Positions 15,148 to 23,621 of a stretch of 64,000 bases of DNA are shown here, one piece after another (the stretch's first letter is position 1; every line of letters begins with the position of its first letter). This DNA comes from Desulfosporosinus cupriresistens (lineage in GTDB: Bacteria > Bacillota > Desulfitobacteriia > Desulfitobacteriales > Desulfitobacteriaceae): assembly GCF_001707885.1 (NCBI RefSeq), contig NZ_MASS01000020.1, positions 1-64,000 on the forward strand. The letters run 5' to 3'. The notes beneath the pieces were generated by a model. That model was not told the DNA's origin and did not search any database. It saw nothing but the letters and a program-made list of their open reading frames with translations. The translations under genes were made by a program, and so were the position numbers.

Positions 15148-15309
15148 TTATGATTGCCGATGTAATTCACGTGATACATAAGATAACGACATCATCAAAT
15201 CATCATAATCAACGATAGAGATATCAGCTTTTCTAATTTCTAATTCCGCAATATTAACATCATTTAAAGTTTGTGCATTATTAACCAAAGACCATAATTT
15301 TTTTAACAT
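15148..15309 (-). CDS. 53-residue protein of unknown function
   Basis: Hand translation gives 53 residues starting MLKKLWSLVNNAQTL and rich in Asp, Glu, Leu and Ile (NVNIAELEIRKADISIVDYDD-type composition). A GGGAGG site lies seven bases before the ATG. It follows the 303-residue coiled-coil gene by 12 bases and is probably in the same operon. It is not present in element 1. Function unknown; likely helical and acidic. Confidence 0.5.
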   Translation of the reverse strand: MLKKLWSLVNNAQTLNDVNIAELEIRKADISIVDYDDLMMSLSYVSRELHRQS

Positions 15310-15321
15310 AAAATATCCTCC

Positions 15322-16233
15322 CTAATCGCGTACATCGGCCGCAACATCTGGTTGTATTACACCAGACTTAGTTTTTACCTTGTTCTTTGGGACTACTAAG
15401 TCCTTTTTCCCCAATTCAACTTGATGGAGCTTCTCTGTTAGTTCCTGATTTTTACTTGTTAAAACTTCAATTTTCAAGAAATATTCGTCTTTGATTGCCT
15501 GGTTCTCTTCAAGCATTTTTTTCTGCACTTCTAATATCGCACTCTGCTTCTCCAAGGCATGAACTTTTTCCATTTGTTCAAGTGCTTGTATTGTCTCCCT
15601 CTCTTGAACCTCTTTTAATGCCTGGGCTTGTTCTAATTGGCGTTTATAATCCTTGCTTTGCTGCTCTAATAATTCAATGGTTTCAGCCTGACTCTGATTA
15701 CTTTGATTAATCCGGCCAAGTTCTGCTTCGAGCTCAAGAACGGATTCAATTCGTGACTCTAGCTGATTCAACTTTTCCATCTGCATTTGGATTGTAATCC
15801 TCTGAGAAGCGTTAATTTCTACAAGTTCGGAGTTACCAGCGGTAATGTCCGTCATGGACTTTTCAAGTGCCGACTTGTCAATAATTGCCTTGTCTCGTTC
15901 TTCTTGGGCTTGTTTAACTGCCAGCTGCTGTTGATCAGTAATGGATTTATGAAGGATGGATTCTTGTTCAAGCGACTCGGTAAATTTGGCCTTCAAATCA
16001 ATACCCTTTTCTACTAACCCAATAAAAGATGACTTGATTTTATCCAAGTGATAAGTAACCTGCTGGATGTCCTCTGACCTATGAACGTCACTTGCTTGCA
16101 GAAGCCCGGCCTTATGGGTTGATAGTAATTGCTCAAGAAATTCCTTGCTTGAGAGTCCTGATTCCTTAACTAATTGAACTAACTCCTCTTTAATTTCAGG
16201 TGAAACCTTAGCACTCCATGTTTCATCTGCCAT
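15322..16233 (-). CDS. Ribbon-helix-helix-like N-terminus with long coiled coil
   Basis: The 303-residue protein begins with a segment resembling a ribbon-helix-helix or small helical DNA-binding domain (WSAKVSPEIKEELVQLVKESGLSSKEFLEQLL). From about residue 60 to 285 it is an almost continuous coiled coil rich in Glu, Gln, Lys and Leu, ending in a basic tail. The architecture recalls KfrA-like plasmid proteins and other DNA-binding coiled-coil proteins. Its start overlaps the upstream 190-residue gene by 11 bases, so the two are probably translationally coupled. It is absent from element 1. A partition or chromosome-tethering role is possible but speculative. Confidence 0.6.
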   Translation of the reverse strand: MADETWSAKVSPEIKEELVQLVKESGLSSKEFLEQLLSTHKAGLLQASDVHRSEDIQQVTYHLDKIKSSFIGLVEKGIDLKAKFTESLEQESILHKSITDQQQLAVKQAQEERDKAIIDKSALEKSMTDITAGNSELVEINASQRITIQMQMEKLNQLESRIESVLELEAELGRINQSNQSQAETIELLEQQSKDYKRQLEQAQALKEVQERETIQALEQMEKVHALEKQSAILEVQKKMLEENQAIKDEYFLKIEVLTSKNQELTEKLHQVELGKKDLVVPKNKVKTKSGVIQPDVAADVRD

Positions 16234-16795
16234 GACATAACCTCCCTTTTTCGTGGTAAACTATTGGCCCGCCTATAATCAATGGTTTACTTTGGTTTAC
16301 GTTTACTTTTAAGTAAACTTCTGATTCCAGATAATCAAAATATGGCTTGACTCGAAGAATTTGCTCACGAACAAAGTTTGCTAATAGCTCATTATGAAGA
16401 TCACTCGCCCCCCCTGAATCCCTATTCTGCGCCCTTATATATCCCTCAAGCTCGCAAACAATTGAACCAGATTCCTCATTAAACCTTGCATAATCCATCG
16501 GTTTCTCTTCCAATTTAACTTCATCTAAATTCAAATATTGAGAAGAAGCATAATCCAAGAAATAATTAATCTCAGCGGTCCTGGCCCAACGTGTATGCCC
16601 TTTGTCATCAGTTAAAATAATTACGTCTTTATGAACTTCAGCAGATGCACAGTCAAAGAACTTAGAGACAATAGAACTAAAGTCTTCATCACCAACCAAG
16701 GGAGAATTCCAACAAAATCTTTGAAAAGAATCTAAAGTGAATTTCTTGACTTCAGTTTTAATTACTTGATTAACTCTTTCACTAACGTTTGCCAT
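16223..16795 (-). CDS. Unknown 190-residue protein
   Basis: The protein (MANVSERVNQVIKTEVKKF and onward) contains KDVIILTDDKGHTRWARTAEINYFLDYASS and a C-terminal beta-rich part (VYLKVNVNQSKPLIIGGPIVYHE). I do not recognise it. Its ATG lies inside the end of the 50-residue gene, and its 3' end overlaps the coiled-coil gene, so three genes are coupled in one transcript. There is no counterpart in element 1, so it belongs to an exchangeable early module. Confidence 0.55.
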   Translation of the reverse strand: MANVSERVNQVIKTEVKKFTLDSFQRFCWNSPLVGDEDFSSIVSKFFDCASAEVHKDVIILTDDKGHTRWARTAEINYFLDYASSQYLNLDEVKLEEKPMDYARFNEESGSIVCELEGYIRAQNRDSGGASDLHNELLANFVREQILRVKPYFDYLESEVYLKVNVNQSKPLIIGGPIVYHEKGRLCHGR

Positions 16796-16934
16796 TCTTA
16801 TTCATCCTCTCCTCTTCTTTGAGATATTCTTTAAGAAAAATACCAGCAATCAAATTAAGTGCTCTTTCCGGGTCTGGATGCGGAACAACCTTAACAATTA
16901 TCGTAATCTTTGACTCCCGTGGTTTACGTGGCAA
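16782..16934 (-). CDS. 50-residue basic microprotein, TTG start (element 2)
   Basis: From a TTG behind AGGAGGGG the frame encodes 50 residues, starting MPRKPRESKITIIVKVV with PHPDPERALNLIAGIFL next. It is homologous to 2293-2430, including the unusual start and ribosome site. Its last codons overlap the start of the 190-residue gene by 14 bases. The conserved MPRKPRE and PHPDPERA motifs point to a real small protein, perhaps a regulator. Function unknown. Confidence 0.7.
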   Translation of the reverse strand: MPRKPRESKITIIVKVVPHPDPERALNLIAGIFLKEYLKEEERMNKNGKR

Positions 16935-17000
16935 TCTCTTCCCCTCCTCGTGCGTAATCCGATTTCCATAAAGTAGCTAAATAATGTATGACACCTAAAA

Positions 17001-17216
17001 TTATGCACGTTTCATTTCGTTGCCAATTCCCTCAAAAAAAAGAGTCCAGTTAAAATTTAACACTTCTCCGATTTTCCGAGCCACTTTTACACTAGGCGTT
17101 CTTTCCCCGTTCTCAATCATGCTATAATATTGCCTTTTTACCCCTACATTTTTGGCAACCTCATCGTGCGTCATTCCTGCATCTAGCCGTATATTTGATA
17201 ACCAAAATCGAATCAT
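17001..17216 (-). CDS. XRE-family regulator, minus strand (element 2)
   Basis: The 71-residue helix-turn-helix protein reads FWLSNIRLDAGMTHDEVAKNVGVKRQYYSMIENGERTPSVKVARKIGEVL, a textbook XRE domain. Several adjacent ATG codons are possible; the last before ATTCGA gives the best spacing to GGAGG. It is divergent from the plus-strand repressor across four palindromic operators. As the first gene of the minus-strand early operon it may be Cro-like. Confidence 0.85.
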   Translation of the reverse strand: MIRFWLSNIRLDAGMTHDEVAKNVGVKRQYYSMIENGERTPSVKVARKIGEVLNFNWTLFFEGIGNEMKRA

Positions 17217-17245
17217 CATCACCGCCTCCGTCTAGCAATTCCCTT

Positions 17246-17346
17246 GCAACGATTTGTTGCTATACCTTATTATACCGCAACATATTGTTGTTGTAAATAT
17301 AATTCGCAACATTTTGTTGCCAAGTCTTTACGCAACATAAAGTTGC
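17246..17346. promoter_or_regulatory. Four GCAAC-N5-GTTGC operators in the divergent promoter (element 2)
   Basis: Palindromes with arms GCAAC and GTTGC and a 5-base AT-rich centre lie at 17246-17260, 17277-17291 (last base mismatched), 17306-17320 and 17332-17346. Their starts are 31, 29 and 26 bases apart. They fill the gap between the two XRE genes and the TATAAT-like box near 17350. They are very likely repressor/Cro binding sites, specific to this element. Confidence 0.75.
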
Positions 17347-17390
17347 CTATATAATGTAATAAAGTAAGTAAAAACAGGAGGACCTGTAAA

Positions 17391-17798
17391 ATGTTTCCTG
17401 ACAGACTCTCCACACTGAGAACTTCAAAGGGTTTAACTCATCAAGAAATGGCTGATATGCTAGGAATTACCCGTCAGGCATACAGCAACTATGAAGCAGG
17501 AAAAAGAGAACCAGATCACGACACACTAAGAAGGCTAGCCGAGTTCTTTATGATTTCAACGGATTATTTGCTAGGGCACGACAATGTTAAAACAACCCCA
17601 TCCTGGGCCACAGCAAAAGATAAGCGCGACTTCAAAAAAATGCTCGAAGAAGATGATGACTTAATGTTTGATGGTGTTCCCATTGAAAACGAAGACCGCC
17701 AGAGAATCAAAGACGTTCTTACCGGACTATTTTGGGAAGCGAAACAGATGAACAAACGAAAAAAGAAAACGGACAGCACGAACGACACCAAGAAATAA
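17391..17798 (+). CDS. XRE-family repressor with ImmA-type target domain (element 2)
   Basis: The 135-residue protein has an N-terminal XRE domain (RLSTLRTSKGLTHQEMADMLGITRQAYSNYEAGKREPDHDTLRRLAEF) and then the same C-terminal domain as element 1, from SWATAKDKRDFKK to the end. The start has a strong AGGAGG site. The gene order repressor, immA, int matches the ICEBs1/phi105 type of lysogeny control. The DNA-binding half is unrelated in sequence to the element 1 repressor, while the C-terminal halves are almost identical. The two prophages should therefore differ in operator choice. Confidence 0.88.
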   Translation: MFPDRLSTLRTSKGLTHQEMADMLGITRQAYSNYEAGKREPDHDTLRRLAEFFMISTDYLLGHDNVKTTPSWATAKDKRDFKKMLEEDDDLMFDGVPIENEDRQRIKDVLTGLFWEAKQMNKRKKKTDSTNDTKK

Positions 17799-17815
17799 TC
17801 CCTGGTGCCGTTTTT
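17783..17815 (+). terminator. Intra-operon terminator between repressor and immA (element 2)
   Basis: CGACACCA pairs with TGGTGCCG with one mismatch, enclosing the repressor stop codon, and is followed by TTTTT. It is weaker than the element 1 copy because of the mismatch. Confidence 0.6.
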
Positions 17816-17839
17816 CTATTGAAGGAGTGCTTATTAAGT

Positions 17840-18262
17840 ATGGACAAGCTTATACACACCTTGATACGTAAGTATGATACTATTTGTCCCTTCACTATTG
17901 CTGAACATCTTAACATACATATCCGCTTTGCTGACCTTGGCGAGAACACACGTGGTATTTACTATAATAAACTCAGACGAAGATTTATAGTAATTAACTC
18001 TAGACTAAACTCCCACTGGCAGCGCTTCATATGCGCTCACGAATTGGCGCACGATAGATTACACCGAGGATTAAACAGATTTTTCCTAGATGAATGTTCA
18101 CTTCTAAACACTAACAAGTACGAAAGACAAGCCAATCAATTTGCAGTTCAACTACTTTTAAAGAACTCTAAAATTCTACCTGATGAAACTATAAGCCAAC
18201 TATTCAAAAGGAAAGGCATTCCTGCCGAAATGATTCGATTTTACAAAGAGGTGAAAATATGA
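17840..18262 (+). CDS. ImmA/IrrE-family metallopeptidase (element 2)
   Basis: From the ATG at 17840 the protein has 140 residues; the upstream extension of the frame overlaps the repressor and is not used. It contains HELAHDRLH (HExxH) and YERQANQFAVQLLL. Family members such as ImmA cleave the neighbouring repressor when the host is stressed. Its stop overlaps the recombinase ATG (ATGA), so the protease and recombinase are probably made together upon induction. Confidence 0.9.
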   Translation: MDKLIHTLIRKYDTICPFTIAEHLNIHIRFADLGENTRGIYYNKLRRRFIVINSRLNSHWQRFICAHELAHDRLHRGLNRFFLDECSLLNTNKYERQANQFAVQLLLKNSKILPDETISQLFKRKGIPAEMIRFYKEVKI

Positions 18263-19836
18263 ATATCATTAATGCAGCAGCCTATGCGAGATACAGTTCA
18301 GACAACCAAAGAGAAGAATCTTTGTCCGCACAACTCAACGCCATAAAAGATTACTGCCAGAAAAAGGGATACATACTAACAAACGTATACACAGATGAAG
18401 CTAAGACGGCGACCAACGATCACAGAAAAGGATTCCAGCAAATGATTACCGACAGCGAGCTAAAACTATTTAATGTAGTTGTTGTCCACAAATTTGACAG
18501 ATTCGCGCGCAATAGATATGATTCAGCTTCCTACAAACGGAAACTTAAAATCAACAAGGTTCGCCTTGAGAGCGTTTTAGAGCAGCTTGACGATTCGCCC
18601 GAGTCTGTAATCTTAGAATCAGTCCTGGAGGGCATGGCCGAATACTATAGCAAAAACCTTGCCCGCGAAGTTCGTAAAGGATTATTAGAAAATGCTAAAG
18701 CCGGAATACATAACGGAGGCCGCACGCCATACGGCTTAAAAGTCAACCCAATAACCAGAAAGTACGAAATCGATGAGACACGCTACAAAGCTGTACAGAT
18801 GTACTTTAATGGCGTAGCTGCTGGTATTCCCCTAGCAGAAATAGCCCGACGTATTAACGCTGAAGGCTTTAGAACCTATACAGGCGATAAATTCAAGGTA
18901 ACTAGTTTTGACACATGGGCAAATAATCGAAAATACAAAGGAGATTATGCCTGGGATGTCGCAACCAAAAAAGATGCAGAAGGCAAAAGAAATAGCCATG
19001 CTAAAAAGCCTATTGAAGAGCAAACAATAATCCCTGGTGTGATACCAGCCATTATTCCAACTGAATTATGGGAAAGGGTGAATGCCTTAATGAAAGAACG
19101 TCAACGAACAGGTGGAAGTATGACAGCAAAAGAAACTTATTTACTTAGTGGCAAGATTACTTGCGGTTCATGCGGCGCTAATTATTTCGGAGAAGGCTAC
19201 AACAGTAGAGGTAGGCACTACGCTTATTACAAATGCTCAGGAAAATGCGGAAATAATGGAGTTGACAAATATAAACTAGAAAAAATGATTTCTGAAATGC
19301 TAGAAAAAACATGCTTCAGCGAGGAAGGTATGGAAGAAATCAAAGACAACGTTAAAAAGTTATACGCAGACCGAAAAAAGAACATCGACAGCGAAATTGC
19401 GCCCATAAAGAATGAGATCCGCAAACTAGAGCTTAAAATTGATAATTGGCTTGAGCTAATAGGAGAAGGAACACCCGATAAACGGTTATTTGCCCAAAAA
19501 GTAAGTGAGGCCAACGAAAGGAAAACCCTTCTTGAATCTCAACTTACAAAAATGAATGTAATAGCATCAAGCCAAACGATTGACGAAGCTATCCTTATAA
19601 AAGTGCTTAAAGCAAAAAAAGACCAGCTTCTATCCTCAAATGAAGAAGATAGAAAACAAGTCTTTAAGGAATATGTTGATAAAGTTGTCATTAATACAGT
19701 CAATGACCAAACTATTATAGAATTATGTGTTAGGTGCTTCAATGGTGGAGGCGAGGGGATTTGCACCCCTGTATCGAAGAGCTGCCACAAAAGCGTCTAC
19801 GCGTGTATCCTTTATTTTAAGTTTCGCCAGTCTTGA
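18259..19836 (+). CDS. int: Large serine recombinase (integrase), reads into ssrA
   Basis: The 525-residue enzyme has the resolvase N-terminal domain (AAAYARYSSDNQREESLSAQL, with the nucleophilic Ser; VVHKFDRFARNRYDSASYKRKL), the recombinase domain (GRTPYGLKVNP), a zinc ribbon (ITCGSCGANYFGE ... YYKCSGKCGN) and a coiled coil near residues 370-470. It integrates the element at the ssrA 3' end. The att core lies in codons about 495-499, so the last 27 residues are encoded by chromosomal DNA antisense to tmRNA. In the excised circle they would be replaced by the 15-residue tail DLTLLKHLTFLYIR-like sequence seen at 5354-5396. The gene is intact, unlike the element 1 copy. Confidence 0.92.
   Translation: MNIINAAAYARYSSDNQREESLSAQLNAIKDYCQKKGYILTNVYTDEAKTATNDHRKGFQQMITDSELKLFNVVVVHKFDRFARNRYDSASYKRKLKINKVRLESVLEQLDDSPESVILESVLEGMAEYYSKNLAREVRKGLLENAKAGIHNGGRTPYGLKVNPITRKYEIDETRYKAVQMYFNGVAAGIPLAEIARRINAEGFRTYTGDKFKVTSFDTWANNRKYKGDYAWDVATKKDAEGKRNSHAKKPIEEQTIIPGVIPAIIPTELWERVNALMKERQRTGGSMTAKETYLLSGKITCGSCGANYFGEGYNSRGRHYAYYKCSGKCGNNGVDKYKLEKMISEMLEKTCFSEEGMEEIKDNVKKLYADRKKNIDSEIAPIKNEIRKLELKIDNWLELIGEGTPDKRLFAQKVSEANERKTLLESQLTKMNVIASSQTIDEAILIKVLKAKKDQLLSSNEEDRKQVFKEYVDKVVINTVNDQTIIELCVRCFNGGGEGICTPVSKSCHKSVYACILYFKFRQS
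19741..19754. other. att core overlapping the 3' end of ssrA
   Basis: AATGGTGGAGGCGA repeats the sequence at 5340-5353. Twelve of these bases form the 3' end of tmRNA, including its CCA. The gene stays intact after integration because the chromosomal side keeps the full ssrA sequence. Confidence 0.82.
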
Positions 19837-20094
19837 CTCCTAAAGGAGAGGATTCAGTTCAGGCTAGCTCGATAATCTTAGCTAACGTCTCCGAGCATTG
19901 ACATTAGAGCAACCTACTTATTTGACACCCTGGCCCTTCACCGTAGGTTACAGAAGGCAGGATGCTAGCGGCACTTAAGCAGCTAGGGCGTAATTATTTT
20001 CGTTAACTATTAGGTCCACCGTTTAACGAGACCAGGTGGAATCTCGACGCGCAACTCTTGCCACCGCTTCCCCGAGCGAGTCTAGAACGCCCCC
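19743..20094 (-). ncRNA. ssrA: Transfer-messenger RNA (tmRNA)
   Basis: The 352-nt RNA has a 5' GGGGGCG that pairs with CGCCTCC of the 3' end, followed by ACCA with an encoded CCA. The 3' T-arm sequence GGTGCAAATCCCC is present. The tag frame at 19975-20007 encodes VNENNYALAA and a TAA stop, the typical ALAA degradation ending; a Val as first codon is unusual, since Ala is common. tmRNA with SmpB rescues stalled ribosomes. It is adjacent to smpB, as in many Firmicutes, and serves as the integration site of the two prophages. Confidence 0.95.
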
Positions 20095-20116
20095 ATGTAA
20101 AAGTTCTAACACGCAT

Positions 20117-20122
20117 AGTATA
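20117..20122 (-). promoter_or_regulatory. Probable -10 box of ssrA
   Basis: TATACT on the minus strand lies 23 bases before the mature 5' end of tmRNA. No convincing -35 box at normal spacing was found. The precursor start would be processed by RNase P. Confidence 0.4.
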
Positions 20123-20256
20123 ACACATTTGCGTGTAAAGAATAGCTAAATATCTTTGGAATCTCTGCATTTTAGTGGAAAGAATTAAATCGATATCTTT
20201 TTTAAGTCTTTAAGCAACAAAACTATTAAATATTTAAATTACGACTTGTATTCATT

Positions 20257-20727
20257 TTAATATGCTTTATTACGATCTCTTAAAGCCCGCTCAATATCAC
20301 GTTTACCTTCACGTTCGGCAAGAGATTGACGCTTGTCGTAATTTTTCTTTCCTTGCCCAACCGCCAATTCAACTTTAGCCAAGCCTTTCTTTAGATAAAT
20401 TTTAATTGGTATGAGAGTTAAGCCTTGTAGCTGAATTTTCCCGACTAATTTATTAATTTCAGCACGGTGCAGTAATAATTTACGCGGTCGCAACGGATCA
20501 TGGTTAAAGCGATTTCCTTGTTCATAAGGGCTTATATGCATCTGATGAACCCAGACTTCACCATCGTTCAAACGGGCATAACTGTCTTTCAAATTCACTT
20601 TCCCGTTACGAATCGATTTTATTTCTGTCCCAGTAAGGATGATTCCAGCCTCAACTCTATCTTCAATAAAATAATCGTGGAAGGCTTTACGATTTTCAGA
20701 GATAATTTTAATCCCCTCGTGAGGCAT
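20257..20727 (-). CDS. smpB: SsrA-binding protein SmpB
   Basis: From the ATG behind GGAGGAATAGCT the protein has 156 residues, the usual length. It shows the family blocks [66 protein letters not shown] and the basic C-terminal tail [20 protein letters not shown]. SmpB binds the tRNA-like part of tmRNA and delivers it to stalled ribosomes. The ssrA gene lies 163 bases downstream on the same strand. The ribonuclease R gene, often just upstream of smpB, is not present here. Confidence 0.97.
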   Translation of the reverse strand: MPHEGIKIISENRKAFHDYFIEDRVEAGIILTGTEIKSIRNGKVNLKDSYARLNDGEVWVHQMHISPYEQGNRFNHDPLRPRKLLLHRAEINKLVGKIQLQGLTLIPIKIYLKKGLAKVELAVGQGKKNYDKRQSLAEREGKRDIERALRDRNKAY

Positions 20728-20967
20728 AGCTATTCCTCCTCTCACCTAGTATCTCAGTATACCACAGGTTTCCTTATATATCCAAAAGCTAAACTTGTGA
20801 ATTTTCAGCTCGCACACATTTCAAACCATTGAACCATTGATCTTTTTCTAGTACTTTTTTCTTAGCATCTTTCTCCAAAAGTTAATCAAATAATTGTGTT
20901 CCGATATTAATATAATGCTTAGACATGCCTTTAGCTTGCCAAGATTCGACTCGTTCGCCCTAAACAC

Positions 20968-21798
20968 TTATGATTTAAGCCCTATCGATTCAAACCGTTG
21001 GAGAAATTCATGAACTTTTAGAGCAACCTCTTCCCGTTCCGGTCCGAGGGTTAAAATATGTCCAGATTTTCTCCAATTAAGAACCTCCGGCTTTATCTGC
21101 TGCAGTTCATTCTTAATAATTTGGACGCTAATGGGGTTGACTGTAAGATCTTTGTCGCTTTGCATCAGTAATGTCGGACACTTAATCTTATTTAGGTTAC
21201 GTCGCACCTTGCGAATTGCACCGTTCAGAGAAATCAAAGCATCCACGGGAACCCTCTCATAGACAAAACGCTCATTTTCCGGCTGAGAAGCTGATCCTAA
21301 GTAATGCTTCTTCGGCTTTCTTACAAACGCTTTGAAGGGACGAAGAAGGCGGACATATCTGGTTTGCTGGTTAACCAGCACCATAGGTGCATTCATGGAA
21401 ACGGTCCCTTCGATCAAACCTAGAGTAGCCAGATGAAGTGCTAACAATCCCCCCATGGAAAGACCCACCACGATCACGGTGTGGCAAGACTTTCTCAGCT
21501 CTTTTACGCCAGCTTCTGCATCTTTAACCCAGTCCTCCCAGCGTGTTTTGGCCATCTCTTCTGGAGTCGTACCATGCCCGGAAAGCCGTATCCCTAGGAC
21601 TGACCACCCAAATGTAGCTAACCGTTTACCGATCAAGCGCATTTCCGAAGGAGATCCTGAAAACCCATGAATTAGTAAGCACCCAACATGGTTTCCGGGG
21701 AAATTAAAGGGCTCAACTAAGCGTTTTGTTGGTTCAACCAAAACCATCCCTGCTTTCCTTTTCAAAGCCTGTCTTCGAAAAGTCTTGAATAATAGCAC
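20968..21798 (-). CDS. Alpha/beta hydrolase, carboxylesterase type
   Basis: The 276-residue protein has the alpha/beta hydrolase pattern of the Est30 type of carboxylesterase: GCLLIHGFSGSPSEMRLIGKRLA (oxyanion hole), VVGLSMGGLLALHLA (nucleophile Ser), MQSDKDLTVNP (Asp) and SGHILTLGPEREEV (His). It acts on short acyl esters of unknown origin in the cell. In Firmicutes an esterase of this type is often encoded between secG and rnr/smpB, and the order here agrees. The start is a GTG, and its ribosome site lies within a hairpin. An ATG at residue 18 is an alternative. Confidence 0.9.
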   Translation of the reverse strand: MLLFKTFRRQALKRKAGMVLVEPTKRLVEPFNFPGNHVGCLLIHGFSGSPSEMRLIGKRLATFGWSVLGIRLSGHGTTPEEMAKTRWEDWVKDAEAGVKELRKSCHTVIVVGLSMGGLLALHLATLGLIEGTVSMNAPMVLVNQQTRYVRLLRPFKAFVRKPKKHYLGSASQPENERFVYERVPVDALISLNGAIRKVRRNLNKIKCPTLLMQSDKDLTVNPISVQIIKNELQQIKPEVLNWRKSGHILTLGPEREEVALKVHEFLQRFESIGLKS

Positions 21799-21801
21799 GA
21801 A

Positions 21802-21827
21802 AGGGGCACCTCATTTGAAGTGCCCCT
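21802..21827 (-). promoter_or_regulatory. Hairpin overlapping the esterase ribosome site
   Basis: AGGGGCAC/GTGCCCCT form an 8-bp stem around a 10-base loop containing GAGGTG, the likely ribosome site of the esterase gene. It could end part of the secG transcript or limit translation of the esterase. Confidence 0.45.
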
Positions 21828-21874
21828 CTTGATTGACATTATAACTGGAAGAATAGAGCATTGATCAGGTTTTA

Positions 21875-22099
21875 CTATTTAAGGATAGCTAGACCCAAAG
21901 AACTCAGCAAAAATACACCCGCTAAAACGGCCGTAAGTTTCGCGAATAATTCATCTATGCCTTTCTTTTTCCCAAACACTGATTCGCCAGCCCCTGCAAT
22001 CACGCCTGACAACCCAGCACTCCTTCCAGACTGAAGCAATACCGTCGCAATGAGTCCTATAGAGCTAAGGACCAAAAGTATAACCAAAGCAATTACCAA
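21875..22099 (-). CDS. secG: Preprotein translocase subunit SecG
   Basis: About 74 residues from a TTG start eight bases after GGGAG; a GTG three codons earlier is possible. It has two membrane helices (VIALVILLVLSSIGLIATVLLQ and LTAVLAGVFLLSSLGLAIL) with the conserved GLSGVIAGAGESVFGKKKG loop between them. SecG is a small part of the SecYEG channel and aids cycling of SecA. It lies downstream of eno, as in many clostridia. Confidence 0.95.
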   Translation of the reverse strand: MVIALVILLVLSSIGLIATVLLQSGRSAGLSGVIAGAGESVFGKKKGIDELFAKLTAVLAGVFLLSSLGLAILK

Positions 22100-22224
22100 T
22101 TTACACACTCCCTAAGGCAACCCTAGGTCACCATTTGATCAAACTACTTACTAAGTAACAGAATTATTTTAGCACATGCTTCAGTAAAACTCAAGAAACT
22201 TCAGGTTAAGTGAACTATCTCTGC

Positions 22225-23502
<1,278 letters not shown>

Positions 23503-23621
23503 TTATATATCCCCTTTCATTTTTAAGAAAAACCCCGAATTTTGGAGTCCTTACTTCCTCAAGTGCCCTTTAGCCCTTAAAATAGTTCAAAGAGTTTAAG
23601 CTGGTCTGGACTGCTTTACAT

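Larger units (their letters stand above)
5340..19754. mobile_element. Prophage element 2, complete inovirus-like element in ssrA
   Basis: The element is bounded by 14-bp direct repeats at 5340-5353 and 19741-19754, the second of which is the 3' end of the tmRNA gene. The repeat spacing predicts a circle of 14,401 bp. The gene content fits a filamentous phage: rolling-circle initiator, ssDNA-binding protein, tiny membrane coat proteins, pVIII-like major coat with signal peptide, pIII-like adsorption protein, pVI-like protein and a Zot-family ATPase. No secretin gene is present, as expected for a host without an outer membrane. Integration by a large serine recombinase, and the ImmA/XRE control unit, resemble Gram-positive phages and ICEs. 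The size is large for an inovirus, partly because of RES and HEPN cargo genes near the left end. Confidence 0.85.

Noticed and set aside
19743..20094. tRNA gene as the integration target
   Set aside because: The 3' end looks tRNA-like, but the 352-nt length, tag frame ending ALAA and neighbouring smpB identify tmRNA.
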